The position numbers and the translations under genes are program-made. The notes beneath the pieces are model-generated. The model searched no databases and was not told the DNA's origin. It saw nothing but the letters and a program-made list of their open reading frames with translations. Source: Telopea speciosissima (taxonomy: Eukaryota > Streptophyta > Magnoliopsida > Proteales > Proteaceae). Taken from it: a stretch of 64,000 nucleotides of DNA. The DNA is taken from NCBI RefSeq assembly GCF_018873765.1, contig NC_057922.1:11917563-11981562 (forward strand), read 5' to 3'. The stretch's first letter is position 1, and each line of letters starts with the position of its first letter. Shown here piece by piece: positions 45,432-56,466 of this stretch.

Positions 45432-46478
45432 ATGTTAAATCGTTCGTCCTCTTCTTCCTTCGTTTCTTGCTTCCGCTCCACCACTCTCCCCATGGATCTC
45501 GACCCACCAGCGAAGGAGCCACCGCCGGCGTCGCACACCTCCGGCACCAACAACCTCAGCACCTGCGTTTACAACACCGACTTGGGCGTCTTTGTTCTCA
45601 CCTGGTGCTGCAAGGTAATTGGCAGAGCTCTCCATATCGACCTCCGCTTGGACGACCATGATGAAGATGTCTCCTTTCGTCTCCGCATCAAACCTTTTCT
45701 CTTTTGGGGAAGACACGGTTCAAAGAGATTCAATCTGAGTAACCCTACAAGGAAGGTTGAAATCTTCTGGGATCTCACCAAAGTCAAATTCAATTCAGAC
45801 CCAGAACCCCAATCTGGGTTTTACGTTGCCGTTGTTGTTGATGGCGAGATGATCCTTCTTGTCGGCGATTCCTACAACGAAGCTTATAGCAAAACCAGAG
45901 CAAGGAAGCCAGAGAGAACCCCGGCTTTGATTCTGAGGAGAGAGAATGTTGTGGGCAACAAGTATTACAAAACGAAAGCAAGATTTGGGGGTAAGACCAG
46001 ATGTATCTCCATTGATTGCAACATGGGTTCAGGGGATGAGCTTAGCCTCTTTTTCTGCATCGATGGAAAGAGTGTTTTGGAGGTGAAGCGATTGAAGTGG
46101 AAGTTCAGAGGGAAAGAGAGGATTGAAATTGATGGTGTCCCAATTCAGATTTCGTGGGATGTTTACAACTGGTTGTTCGACGATGCTAAGAATGGGCATG
46201 CTGTGTTCATGTTCAGGTTTGAGAAAATGGAGGAGTTGGACGAGAATGGGATTGTTGGGTTACCGTTACAACAACAACCCTGTGGGTTTGGGATGAATGG
46301 GTTCGAGTGGAAGAAGATAAAGAAGAGTTTGTTGAAGACAAGGAGCTTGTCGTTTTCGTCGATGTCTTCAGCTTCGTCTGGTTGCAGTTCTTCTGTAATG
46401 GAGTGGACTAGTACAGAAGAAAGCGAATTGATGAGCCCATCTGGGTTTTCATTGTTGGTTTATGCTTGGAGGAGCTGA
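45432..46478 (+). CDS. DUF868 family protein, single exon
   Basis: An uninterrupted 348-codon frame ends with TGA at 46476-46478. Seen: CVYNTDLGVFVLTWCCKVIG, then KPFLFWGRHGSKRFNL, VEIFWDLTKVKF, FYVAVVVDGEMILLVGD, LKWKFRGKERIEIDGVPIQ and WDVYNWLFDDAKNGHAVFMF, in the order and spacing of plant DUF868 proteins (about 300 residues, usually intronless). The N-terminal 45 residues are Ser/Pro-rich and variable; an alternative start is the Met at 45492. A Ser-rich tail with SSMSSASSGCSSS follows. The family's molecular function is not established. Neighbours are intergenic repeats; nothing suggests an operon-like or paired arrangement. Codon-rich, GC-richer sequence stands out from its surroundings, which supports a real gene. 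Confidence 0.93.
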   Translation: MLNRSSSSSFVSCFRSTTLPMDLDPPAKEPPPASHTSGTNNLSTCVYNTDLGVFVLTWCCKVIGRALHIDLRLDDHDEDVSFRLRIKPFLFWGRHGSKRFNLSNPTRKVEIFWDLTKVKFNSDPEPQSGFYVAVVVDGEMILLVGDSYNEAYSKTRARKPERTPALILRRENVVGNKYYKTKARFGGKTRCISIDCNMGSGDELSLFFCIDGKSVLEVKRLKWKFRGKERIEIDGVPIQISWDVYNWLFDDAKNGHAVFMFRFEKMEELDENGIVGLPLQQQPCGFGMNGFEWKKIKKSLLKTRSLSFSSMSSASSGCSSSVMEWTSTEESELMSPSGFSLLVYAWRS

Positions 46479-47491
46479 AGGGCCTCTAACTATTTTTTTT
46501 TAAAATTTTTGTTATTACATTGTTTGGACTGGTAAAAAGATATTCATTTACTAACCCATTTGTTCATGAACATAACAGAATTAAATTGTTTAAATTGTTC
46601 TTTCTCATCATCATTATCATCTTCTGCTGCTTCTGGTCCTTTTCTGTGTTCTTGAGAGAATATTGGGGCGTTCTTAATTGAAAGAACTTGTACAATGATC
46701 ACTGATTTTAAGAATGAAGATGAAGATTATTAACATTTGTTTCTTCTTTCTGGTTGTGATCTGGCTGGTTTTGATTTAGATTCTGTTTGGTAGAACTTTG
46801 TTTTCTTCCTCTTCTTTATTGAGAGCAGAACAACATGGTGGGGTGAACTGGTGAAGTAGTTTGTTGCCCATGTGAGTGGTGAATGGTGATGGGGTCATAG
46901 GCGTATAAGCTTGTCCAATTGAGAGACCAAATTGTAAGAAGAAAAATGGTTACTGTGATCCAAGGAATGGGCATGGAAAGAGGAATTTGGTGAGTTTGGA
47001 GAGTTACAGTGTTGACTGCTTGACCACAAAAAATTTGTCCTGTGATTTCTGCGGCTTCTGCTATTTTTTGTTTATTCACTTTATCTATTCGTGCGGACTA
47101 CGGACAGAGGTACAGCAAGACTAGTCTTCTTCTTTTATTTTGTTTGGTAGAACAACAAGACTAGGGATCACAGATTGTGTATGTGTGGTCCGTGTGGAAG
47201 GAAGAACGAATACTATAAGATTGACAGTCAGACTATGACTATTAATGAGGACTTCTTACTTTAATTTCCAAATTGCCATTTTTGTTTTCTTTTTTTTTTT
47301 TTTTGGACGAAAGAAAAAAACAAAAAAACTTATAAAACATCTAATACATCCTCAGAGCCTCAAGGAAGAATAATTAGTCCTAGCTGTTACAGCGAGATTT
47401 CTATGTGGCACAACAAGATTGTGATCTAAATGGGTTGATCTTTTGGCTTCTGCATATAGAGAGGCTCACTTTCTATAAAAAAATAGTGAGG
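46479..47491. other. 3' flank of DUF868 gene, no second gene found
   Basis: Likely 3' UTR then intergenic DNA. A minus frame 46816-47079 has one hydrophobic stretch but no recognised family. Confidence 0.4.
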
Positions 47492-47500
47492 GCCATATTT

Positions 47501-47657
47501 CTGGATCTGGCTCTTCTCCAATGAGCCCACCGCACAGGGAGTGTTCAATGAGGCATCTGATGGCTAGGCCGATTGACACACATCCCTGAACATGTGTGCC
47601 AGCTAGCCTAACCGTCATGCCTCATTGGATGGATTTCTCTTTGGAGAGGAGCGTGAC
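47501..47657. mobile_element. hairpin MITE, 9-bp target duplication
   Basis: Perfect duplication GCCATATTT at 47492-47500 and 47658-47666. Arms contain CAATGAGGCATCTGATGGC and near-complement GTCATGCCTCATTG. Confidence 0.8.
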
Positions 47658-47666
47658 GCCATATTT

Positions 47667-49697
47667 CCTGTGTTCCCAATCATGGACACAAATTCTCCAA
47701 TGCATGCTCAGTTGGTTGGTGTTTTGCTGATAAAGTGTAGGCTCCCTGGGAGGTAACGGACCAAAGGTCTTAAGTCTCCTCTCAATCTAGGCCTCTGCAT
47801 TGAAAATTTTCAATTATTTTGTCTCATAATATGAATGACAATTGACTCTCTTGATACTAAAATCATAATAATTTCTGAATAAGGTGGGGGGTTCAAGCAG
47901 GCAAAATTTGACTAATTTGATGGGATAGGACTTAGGAGGGTGTTTTTTACTTTTTTTATAATTAAGTTTGGATTCGAGGGATTGGGCCGAGAATAATAAA
48001 GGTATTTTATACTGTTAAGGTCTAGGGCTCATGATCGAGCTCAGCCCATTTAATATCTGTCCTACACCAGCAAGGCAGGCTTTGGGAGAGCTAATTTGGC
48101 CACAATCTCTAGCTTTAGATCAGGGGTACCCCATATGACCGGTGCACGAACAATCCACTTTGATAATATTTAACCCAAAAACCTGAGAAGAATAGAGAAG
48201 CCATTCCCAAGGTCATATGCTCATTAACCGCATACTATCTGACCAGTATGGGATTAAAACCCCTATCATTTTATTTTTTTTTAGCATGGATTGGATTGCA
48301 TTCACTTCATTGGAGTGGTTGAAAAGAATCATCTCTCTCTCCCTCTTGTAGAAACTTGAACCATAACCAAGCAATCAGGTACAGGTTTTCAATGTTAGGT
48401 AAGTATGTTTGCTCTCTCTCTCTCTCTCTCTCTCTCGTCTTGTGCTGGTAATTAAGGTCTTCCAAATCCAGCTACAAGGATCCGTGCAGAAGCAGAAAAT
48501 AGAGGAATATTGGGAGGATTGGGATGCCCGACAAGTGAAAGTAGATTCCATCTTTTTGGAATTAGATTCCAAGTATCTATCCATTTATCTGGTAACTTGG
48601 ATCATTACGTAATAAGAATACAGTCTCAACACTCAATTTTCATGCTGTGAATATAGTCCATTATTATTGTATAGAGACATCTAATATGATTCTTATGAAT
48701 CCTTCCTTGGTTTTGGTAGGATGTACGTTAGTTAATATATAGCTAATTTCCTAACATACAACCCAAGGTTAACTATACCACGCAGAGGATGATTTGGTCA
48801 TTTTGACTTCTGAATGTGGAATTCTCTAATAAGTGAAGGAAGAAGGTTCCCCATGCCGCCAATGGGAGGGAGAGGGAGAGGGGGGGGGGGATCTCCTTTG
48901 CCACACCAATCACAGCAAAAGAAACGATTGAGCCAATGTAGGACGATTCCCTTCACACTAGTCTACGATAATTCCAATAAGGACGCTTTGTTAGCATCCG
49001 AACTTAGGGGACATATAAACCACATCAAGCATGTTCTCTATCCAAGAGTGTGGCCACTATACCAATGTAGGGCCAATGGGAGTGTGCATGAAAACATAAA
49101 CAAGGGTGAGATTCAGTTTTTCATGATGGGTAGGGCGGTCATTCTGCTCCATCTTGTGTCTAATTAAATTCTAGACCAAGGTTGCTTTTCAATGTATCAT
49201 TGTATATTTTAGAAATTGGAAATATCTAGATGACTGACTAGAGACATTGAACATAGAGTAATGCTAATACTACAACGGGTTTCAAAATGAATTCCACAAT
49301 GTGTGTGTACATAAGATCCGAAATTTAAGGTTTTGTTTGCTAAGCATTGTAGGAATAGATCCTGGGTCTAGAATGCATTTTGAAACTCTATTTTTCTTTA
49401 ATTTCTCACTTCACAATGCGTTCTAAACCCAGAATTTATTCCGACAATACATATCAAACAAAGTCTATATTTTAATTATTTCACCCTTACAAAGCTCACA
49501 TAGGAGCATTCTGAAGAAAACCCTTTGCAGTGCGAGTATTTCCCTGAAAATACAAGGAAAAAAAGCATATATGGTTCAACATCGAGATGGGAGACCAAAT
49601 TTAATATGCCACCAATTTAGAGACCCTCTGCTTATCCAACAATCAAAATTACTAATCTTCTTGCCTTGGGGAAGCACAAAGAATGGTCAAGGAGGAA

Positions 49698-49730
<33 letters not shown>

Positions 49731-50930
49731 CCTACTACTTAATAAGGAAATGGTTCTTTGAGCACTTATATATGAATCATGAGGCACTGTCTACCGTGCA
49801 TCGAATGGCGACATGGCATGGAAGATGCCTAGTTATGGACATTGGTGTTAGGACTTTTTGTAAGGTGGAAACATACGAGGATGTCCTATCGGCAAGGTCG
49901 GCCATTCAAAGGAATTAACAACAACATAGAAGGGAATGAGACTACCTTAAGATTCACAGACGCAAATCTCTACATGACCTTAGCTCTTTTGTGATCGGTT
50001 CTTTCCAACACTACAACTTTTTGTTTCCATCAAAATGGCCACCTCCAAGAACAATAGGGGTTTTCTCAAAATCCTATGTTCAACACCACCACTCACAAAT
50101 CACAAGAGAGAGGGAGAGAGGGAGAGCTCGATTTTTTTTTTTTAATCATACAATTGTGAAAGACATTGCTTATATGCAATTTTCCCAATTTTCACTCTTT
50201 AAAACCTTTTTAGAATATCATGTGATATGACTTTCCTAATAGGAGCCAATCAATACACTCTCCCCAAATCATATCTTTTCGTATAAAATACAACTAAAGT
50301 ATGATTTAGTTGTCATTAGAATAGAAAACTTAGAAGAAAAAAAAGAGAATATTCTATGCCACATCATCTCCAAATCTTGATGTGAGATATTATCAAGAAC
50401 ACCGATATATAGTGAAGGAGACATCAATCGTTGGTGTGCCAAAACTCAAAATGTGTAACTCATCGATAAGGACCCCTCAAGTCAAGGGTTTGATCGTACA
50501 ATACTACGAGAATTCCATTCTAAATAACACATAAAATTCTTGTATGATCCAATAATCTACACAATGTATGGTCACACACTTGTACCTTAGAATCTCTATT
50601 CCTAGGTGTATGCAGTGCAACGACCATATGAACATGGTGTCCTCCAGACCCATCACTAGTTTTGAAAAGGTTTTATGACAACCCGACCACTAATAAATAT
50701 ACTATAAACAAGTACATAAATGAAGGGAAGAAAAAAGTTGTCCGGTGACATGTTCCTTGCACCAATGCAGGGGCCAATGAGAGTATGCGTTGAGGCATCG
50801 ACTAGGGAGGAGTTTTTCATTTTGTAAGGGGCGAAGCAGCACTATTTAGGGAGCAGCAATATTTAGGGGTGTTGTGTCGGGCATAGGTTGTATGTGACCA
50901 ATCAACTTTTTTTCATATAAGTTAAATAAA
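47667..50930. other. gene-free DNA with simple repeats and MITE debris
   Basis: Contains (CT)n at 48411-48437, a G run at 48881-48890, an inverted repeat TTTGTTTGCTAAGCATTGT / ACAATACATATCAAACAAA (49334-49464, a likely old MITE) and a T tract of about 32 at 49700-49731. Frames 48814-49167 and 49571-49918 cross these tracts and show no domain. Confidence 0.4.
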
Positions 50931-51104
50931 GGGAAAGATATCGCTACTTGGTCAGGTGCGGGCGCGTAGCCTTGCGCTCAGACACAAGGTTGTACAAAAA
51001 TGACCGCTACACCTTCAAGGATTTCCACCTTTCCATGAGGTGCAGTGATCATTTCACGTGACCCTATGTCTAGGCACACAATACCAAGTAGCGCTATTTC
51101 TACC
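50931..51104. mobile_element. hairpin MITE
   Basis: Ends GGGAAAGATATCGCTACTTGG and the complementary CCAAGTAGCGCTATTTCTACC. Flanks TAAATAAA and TAAAATAAA are an imperfect target duplication. A fragment of the same end occurs near 40455. Confidence 0.7.
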
Positions 51105-51158
51105 TAAAATAAATTATTTTAAATAATAACTACGTTTGATGGAGACTAAAGTTTCAAC

Positions 51159-51507
51159 TAGGGATGTAAACGGATCGAATTCGGTCGGATAGTAGCATTA
51201 TCATATTCGTATCCGATTATATTCGAACGGATTCGGATAATATCCTATCGGATTTCGGACGGATTCGAATAGTTTTCGGATAGTGATTTTTTTAATACAG
51301 GTTCTCCTAAATGAATATGAATACGGATCGAATATAATTTTTCGACTATCCGTTGACATATTTACCATTTTTATGATGAGGGTTAGGGTAGAAACTTGAG
51401 AGTTCAGTAACTACCCTTTCTTCTACTCTTCTTAGTATTTTATTCTCTTACGTTTTTTATCTTTGATTTTTTAATAGATATGTAATTCCATGTATCACAT
51501 TGCATAA

Positions 51508-51556
<49 letters not shown>

Positions 51557-51841
51557 AATAGCAAATCTAGAAAAAAAATCACATTATCTTAACTTATAAA
51601 TTTATAAATTATAAAAATAAGATAACAAAATCCAATAAGGTAACTTAAAAGGATAGACAAACACAGAGTTATATTTCAGATATTTTATTACCGTCAAACT
51701 GCTAAACGAATCGGATAATAATCGATCGGATAGGAAAATTATCATATTCGTATCCGATTAGTTTTGAACGGATTCGAATTCTCCTAAACGGATACAAACG
51801 CGGATCGAATACGGATTTAAGAATATCCATTTACATCCCTA
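51159..51841. mobile_element. non-autonomous hAT element with (TA)n
   Basis: Ends TAGGGATGTAAACGG and TTTACATCCCTA; perfect 8-bp duplication GTTTCAAC at 51151-51158 and 51842-51849. Subterminal CGGATCGAAT/ATTCGATCCG motifs are repeated at both ends. A (TA)n microsatellite lies at about 51511-51552. Confidence 0.85.
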
Positions 51842-51849
51842 GTTTCAAC

Positions 51850-52454
51850 CCTTTTTTAGTCTTCCATTTTGGTGCTGAAGTCTTTTACCCAAAAAAGCCA
51901 AAAAAATTGGTTCAGAGGCCTAAGAACTAAATTCTAGCCGGCCCAATTGAAGCACAACAACATTCAAATTCAATACTCAATAAAAATGGTTGCAATCTGA
52001 TGGGTTTGACGTACAAAAGTAACGTCTACTGTGTCACCTCTGACCTCTGAGAGACTGATATCATCAGCAAAACTCGACAAGTCTCATCGGGTCCAACTTC
52101 TTAAGAACAGCTAATCACAAATGCTTTTGTTTATGAACAGTGTTTTAATGGATGACATGCAATAATTAACGAACATGAAGAAGATTGAAAGCGTTAAGCC
52201 GTTTCTCCGAAGAAAAAATTTACAAAGAAACGATTCAATTCCCGTTACGAAGTAGAAGAAACCACGATCGATAGAGGGAATGAAAAAAAAAAAGGATTTT
52301 TGTTTTCTTTCTCTCTCTCTTTTCTTTTTTGAAGGCTGAGGCGGAAAAATAGAGGGGTTATCAGACAGAACCGCCACTAGAACTTCAAAGACGGTGAAGT
52401 AAGAATCAAATGAGCAGATGGAAGAAAATGGCATCGGAATCTTATCACTTTTGA
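51850..52454. other. 3' flank of DeSI-like gene
   Basis: No separate gene. Short CT-rich tracts lie near 52305-52330; likely includes the 3' UTR of the minus-strand DeSI-like gene. Confidence 0.4.
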
Positions 52455-53337
52455 TTACAGAACCGGACGACGTTGTATCAGAATCGAAGAGGAAGAAGAA
52501 GAGGGGACGAACCTACTTGAATGACTTCTCAGATTCTTCTTCTCACCTTCACAAATCCCAACTTCCGCTTTGTGACGCCAAACCTTCATTTTATTCAAAC
52601 CCGCCGGAAGAACACAATTGCAAAATAAACCTACAATTTTTCATTCGTAAAAATCCAAATTAATTTTAGATAAAAAATAAAATAATAAAATAATGGGTTT
52701 GTGAAATCAAGGCAGGAGTTTTTTTTTTTTTTTTTTACCGATTCTGGCGAGACGATTGACCCAGCGAGGAATCGGTTTCGCCGTCAATCTGAGGCAAGCG
52801 TCGTTGCAGAAGTGATTACAGTTCTTGGTTATGAGATTGTAAGTGTTGCCTGTGTATTCTTCTGCCAGCTTCCCCATCAATGCTCGAACCTCTTTTGGAC
52901 CTAAATCTGTTCTCCCAATTAGGATCGATTTCCTGAAAGTGAATCCAGGGCATTGCTTCGGTTCACCTTCGAAGATTCCCGTAGTTGGAAAATCATGCGC
53001 CCCAAATGCATATTCCACTTCATGAACTAAACACACAAAAAATCAAAACTGAAACTTTTAAACCCACTAGATCTGGATTAGACAGGGAAAAAAAACCCAT
53101 AAATTGTTTCGAAAGATCATTTAAGTGAAACCTAGTTTTTTTAATCAAGTACAGACACACTCGGATCCAGAAGTGAAAACAGTAGAAATGGAGAAATTGC
53201 TGACCTTGAACACCGGAGTGGTAGACGCCGAGGCCAAACCAGTAGGCATAGCCATTGATAGGAGTGAGGTCGTAGACATTGAGATATACAGGGACAGATC
53301 CGGTTTTCCTTTTCTCAGAGAGGACTCTTCTGAACAT
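52455..53337 (-). CDS. DeSI-like PPPDE peptidase
   Basis: Three exons on the minus strand, 53205-53337, 52739-53026 and 52455-52630, give 198 residues with TAA at 52455-52457; both introns are GT-AG and keep frame. Seen: PVYLNVYDLTPINGYAYWFG, the catalytic-His segment LGVYHSGVQ, EVEYAFGAHDFPTTGIFE, and the catalytic-Cys segment LITKNCNHFCNDACLRL, followed by IPRWVNRLARIG and CNCVLPAGLN. This is the plant DeSI-like (PPPDE, At4g17486 type) family, full length. Known role: PPPDE proteins are papain-fold Cys/His isopeptidases that remove SUMO or ubiquitin in characterised members; the substrate here is unknown. The short C-terminal tail is basic and Ser-rich. A plus-strand frame over exon 3 (52418-52663) is its antisense shadow. 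Intron 2 starts with a long A tract on the minus strand. Confidence 0.93.
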
Positions 53338-54400
53338 TTTTCAATTCCTCTGAAAATAATATTCGAGTAGCGAAGAAGAAGAGAGACAGAGAACCATGTG
53401 AGAGTGTAGCTCAGCAAACAAAACCAGATCAATTCGATATCGAAAAAACAAAGAATATTAAAAGAAGTATAAGAAAGAATTTGTGGGTGTGACAGGTCGT
53501 TAATATATAAATTATTTTAGACTAATTAGATAAATTTTTTTCCAGAATGGATTTCTCGGGCTCCACCGGCGGCCGAAAGCGCCGCCTCATCTATCGTCCT
53601 CGGGCAATCTTTCTGATTTATATATAAGACCTTACGGAGACTCTACGCTGTTTCCTGAATCCTGATATCTGGGGTTGATGCAACTTTATGGCCCTCGAAT
53701 TAGCTGAAATTACGGAAGTACCAACTTGATTCCCGTGATAATCTGAGGTTTATAAGTTTAAATTCGAATTTCGAAGCATTGCAACGTTTAAGCATAATTG
53801 GAGGCAGTGAGACGGTAAGAGATAGGCCGTCACCGAGCCAGACTCGGGTTGTCATCCGAGTTCCGGTATTGCCAACCAGATTTGTTAGATGGGCTCTTGG
53901 GCTTTTTATTTTTTTTGAACAAGAGTGGGCCTAAGAAAAAGGAGTGAAGAAAGGTGGGAATCGGGAGTGGTTTGGTGAATATAGCCCACTTGGGAATATT
54001 TTTTTTGGTACGGCCATGATATCTGGCATAGTGGCATGTGACTGGAGAGGGAATCAATTTTGTGGACTAATAGCACCTACTGTCTCCGGTGAAACTTTTT
54101 TCTCCACACGTAATCATGGTTTGAGGTATCGGATACGGATCTGCCGTATTGGGCGATCCGTATTGGTTATGGCACAAGTTGATTCTAGTATCTGGCTGAT
54201 CCTGTATTAGTGGAACGATACATATCAGAGGTAAACTTGTCAAAAGATACAATTTTTAACCAAAACAAGGGGCAACACTCGAGAGTGGCTAATACAGATT
54301 GATCCATATCGATATCGTATCGGTTTTTAAGGTGATCGATCCCTGATCCGGTACAATGCATTTAAACCATGTTTGTGCTGAAAGCCTGAAAGAATACCAC
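53338..54400. other. 5' flank of DeSI-like gene and repeat DNA
   Basis: Holds the DeSI 5' UTR and promoter (AATTTATATATT on the minus strand near 53505 is a possible TATA box). No second gene is seen. Confidence 0.4.
54111..54368. repeat. dispersed ATCGGTATCGG repeat, copy 3
   Basis: AATCATGGTTTGAGGTATCGG at the left, and TATCGATATCGTATCGG with AAACCATG at the right, so the ends are inverted relative to each other. Same class as 41745 and 43638. Confidence 0.45.
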
Positions 54401-54557
54401 AGATCTTTATCGCCTCAGTACTAGGGGGGTCCTGTGCGCATCGTGTGGCTAGACACCACCCATGTGTGCATGGTGAGGCCCACTGCACACACATGGGCGG
54501 TGCCCAGCCGCACAATGCGCACAGGACCACCCCCAGTACTGGGGACGATAATTTTCC
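54401..54557. mobile_element. hairpin MITE, 9-bp target duplication
   Basis: Perfect duplication GAATACCAC at 54392-54400 and 54558-54566. Ends AGATCTTTATCGCC and the complement of CGATAATTTTCC; arms GGTCCTGTGCGCATCGTGTGG and near-complement. Confidence 0.85.
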
Positions 54558-54566
54558 GAATACCAC

Positions 54567-55494
54567 ACATCTAACCATCATCATTATCCCTCCTATTTGA
54601 CAAATGATCGAAACTATCTTTACCGTTCCCTCACACACATCCCAATGCCATCAACACCCCACGATGAAGGGATTCTCCTACACTAGGTGGAGGAAATCTA
54701 CGCCCAATATCTCCTGTTCATTGTCAAGTTTCAACTCAATTTGAGTATTGCCACAACAAAATAAGGATTTGAAAATACACCTAGAAAATGAATATTCTCC
54801 TGAATGGTTGACATCTCATGGGCAGCTTTAGAAAAAAAATAAAAAAGAAAAAGGAAAAATATCAACATGTAGGATCGAATATTTTCACTTTACTTTTTCT
54901 AGTTAGATACCGAGGTGTCATTTCGCTGCAAATGGAATCTTGATCTTGCATTAAAAAAATAAAATGGAATCTTTCTATTGAATTAAAAAAATAAAATGGA
55001 ATCTTTCTCTTGAACTAGAAAAATAAAATGGAATCTTGCTCTAGTCAATTCCCAACAAATGGGGTGAATTTGATTGATTTTGAAGCTAGAATATTTACAC
55101 TAACCAAGTCCTATTTATCCAACAGTTAAATCTACCACATTACCAGTCCACATGGCACAATGAGGTGGACTACACTGGAAGCCCTTTCCACGTGGACTAT
55201 TTTTGCTCCACACATGACACATGGGACATCACCATTTGACCCTCAAGTTTCTTATACATTCAACACTTCAAACATAGATGCTTTGAGACATCCATCTTTC
55301 TTTCACAGTTCTGAAAATAAACATTTCGAATGCCTCTGTTTTTTATGGTTGTGAATCTTGTAAAGAGGCCACAGAGACTATTTTGAGATTTTTTTCCTTT
55401 CTATTGTATTCTTATGTCTCTTCTTGTGAACCTAGAGTGGTGCTTGTTTCAATTGAATGTTAAAAATGTCTTCTAATATACTGAATTATATGAA
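54567..55494. other. gene-free DNA
   Basis: AT-rich; three short direct repeats of AAAATGGAATCTT at about 54960-55035. No gene recognised. Confidence 0.4.
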
Positions 55495-56065
55495 CTAGTG
55501 TACATGGAGCAACCTTCGAGGTATGTGCTGGGGAGGGGAGGGGTGGGGAAGGGAGGGGGAGAGGGGGAGAGGGGGGAGGGGAGAGTCTTATTTTGGTGTG
55601 TAAACTCCATAAGGCTATTTATGGCCTTGAGTAAATTCAACAGGCTTGATTTGATAAATTTAGTAAAATTGTTGTCAACTGTTGCAATGATATGCTTGGT
55701 ATTGAATACGTGAAGCAGCACATGAGTAAGCATTTTCAAAATGAAATGATGCACTATGGCACTTTCTTTGTATTGAGGTTATGAGGAGCAAGAGGATGTT
55801 AGTATATCTCACCAGAAACATGTACTTCATTTTTTCTGAGAAACTAGCACGTTGGATGCTAAACCTGCTGATCCATCTATGAATCCACATTCGCAACTGA
55901 GGATAAACTCACCAAAAAAACAAACAAACATAGGTGCATAAGACTGGTTGGTAAACAAATATATACACTTGATAGTTACAAGACCAGACATTTCCTTTGT
56001 TATTAGTGTTATCAGTCAATTCATGGAACAACCAAAACATATCCACTATGAAGCAGCTTATAGGG
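55495..56065 (+). pseudogene. Ty1/copia reverse-transcriptase remnant
   Basis: Broken frames give successive copia RT landmarks: VYMEQPSRY (55498), IYGLE with FDKFSKIV (about 55615-55665), IEVMRSKRM (about 55770), CKPADPSMNPH-like (about 55855) and VTRPDISFVISVISQFMEQP (about 55975-56035). A G-rich expansion interrupts the start (55530-55585). Several stops and frameshifts; dead. Confidence 0.75.
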
Positions 56066-56465
56066 CTATCAACAAAATAACAGTCAAGTACCGATTTCCT
56101 ATACCATGACTTGATGACATGTTAAGACATGCTATCTGGAGCTAAGGTCTTCTATAAATTGAACCTTAGAAGCGACTACCATCAAATTTGTATTCAGCCA
56201 GGAGAAAAATGGAAAACCGCTTTCAAGACCATGGATGTACTGTTTGAATGGAAAGTCATGCCTTTCGGTCTAACAAATGCACCTAACACATTCATGCGAA
56301 TTATGACACAAGTACTTTGCCCCTTTATTGGTCGATTTTTGGTTGTGTACTTTGATGATATCTTGATCTATAGCAAACATCCAGATGACCACATCGATCA
56401 CTTAAGACAAGTCTTGAGAGTGCTCCGCCTAGAGAAGCTGTATATCAATCTAAAAAAAAGGTTTC
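56066..56465 (+). pseudogene. Ty3/gypsy reverse-transcriptase fragment fused to copia remnant
   Basis: From RAINKITVKYRFPIP (then a stop) through [30 protein letters not shown] and [17 protein letters not shown] this is the gypsy RT core with the YFDD catalytic motif intact. It ends abruptly after YINLKK with a frame break. It is joined to the copia piece at a few shared bases (around AGGGCT, 56061-56066). Confidence 0.85.
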
Positions 56466-56466
56466 A

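Noticed and set aside
45435-45981. Overlapping frames on both strands within the DUF868 gene
   Set aside because: Shadows of the intact 348-codon frame.
46816-47079. Minus-strand 87-codon ORF 3' of the DUF868 gene
   Set aside because: No recognised family; probably chance.
51511-51552. (TA)n as a possible matrix or replication element
   Set aside because: A simple microsatellite inside a hAT element; no further support.
52418-52663. Plus-strand 81-codon ORF
   Set aside because: It is antisense to the third exon of the DeSI-like gene, which has matching splice sites and conserved residues.
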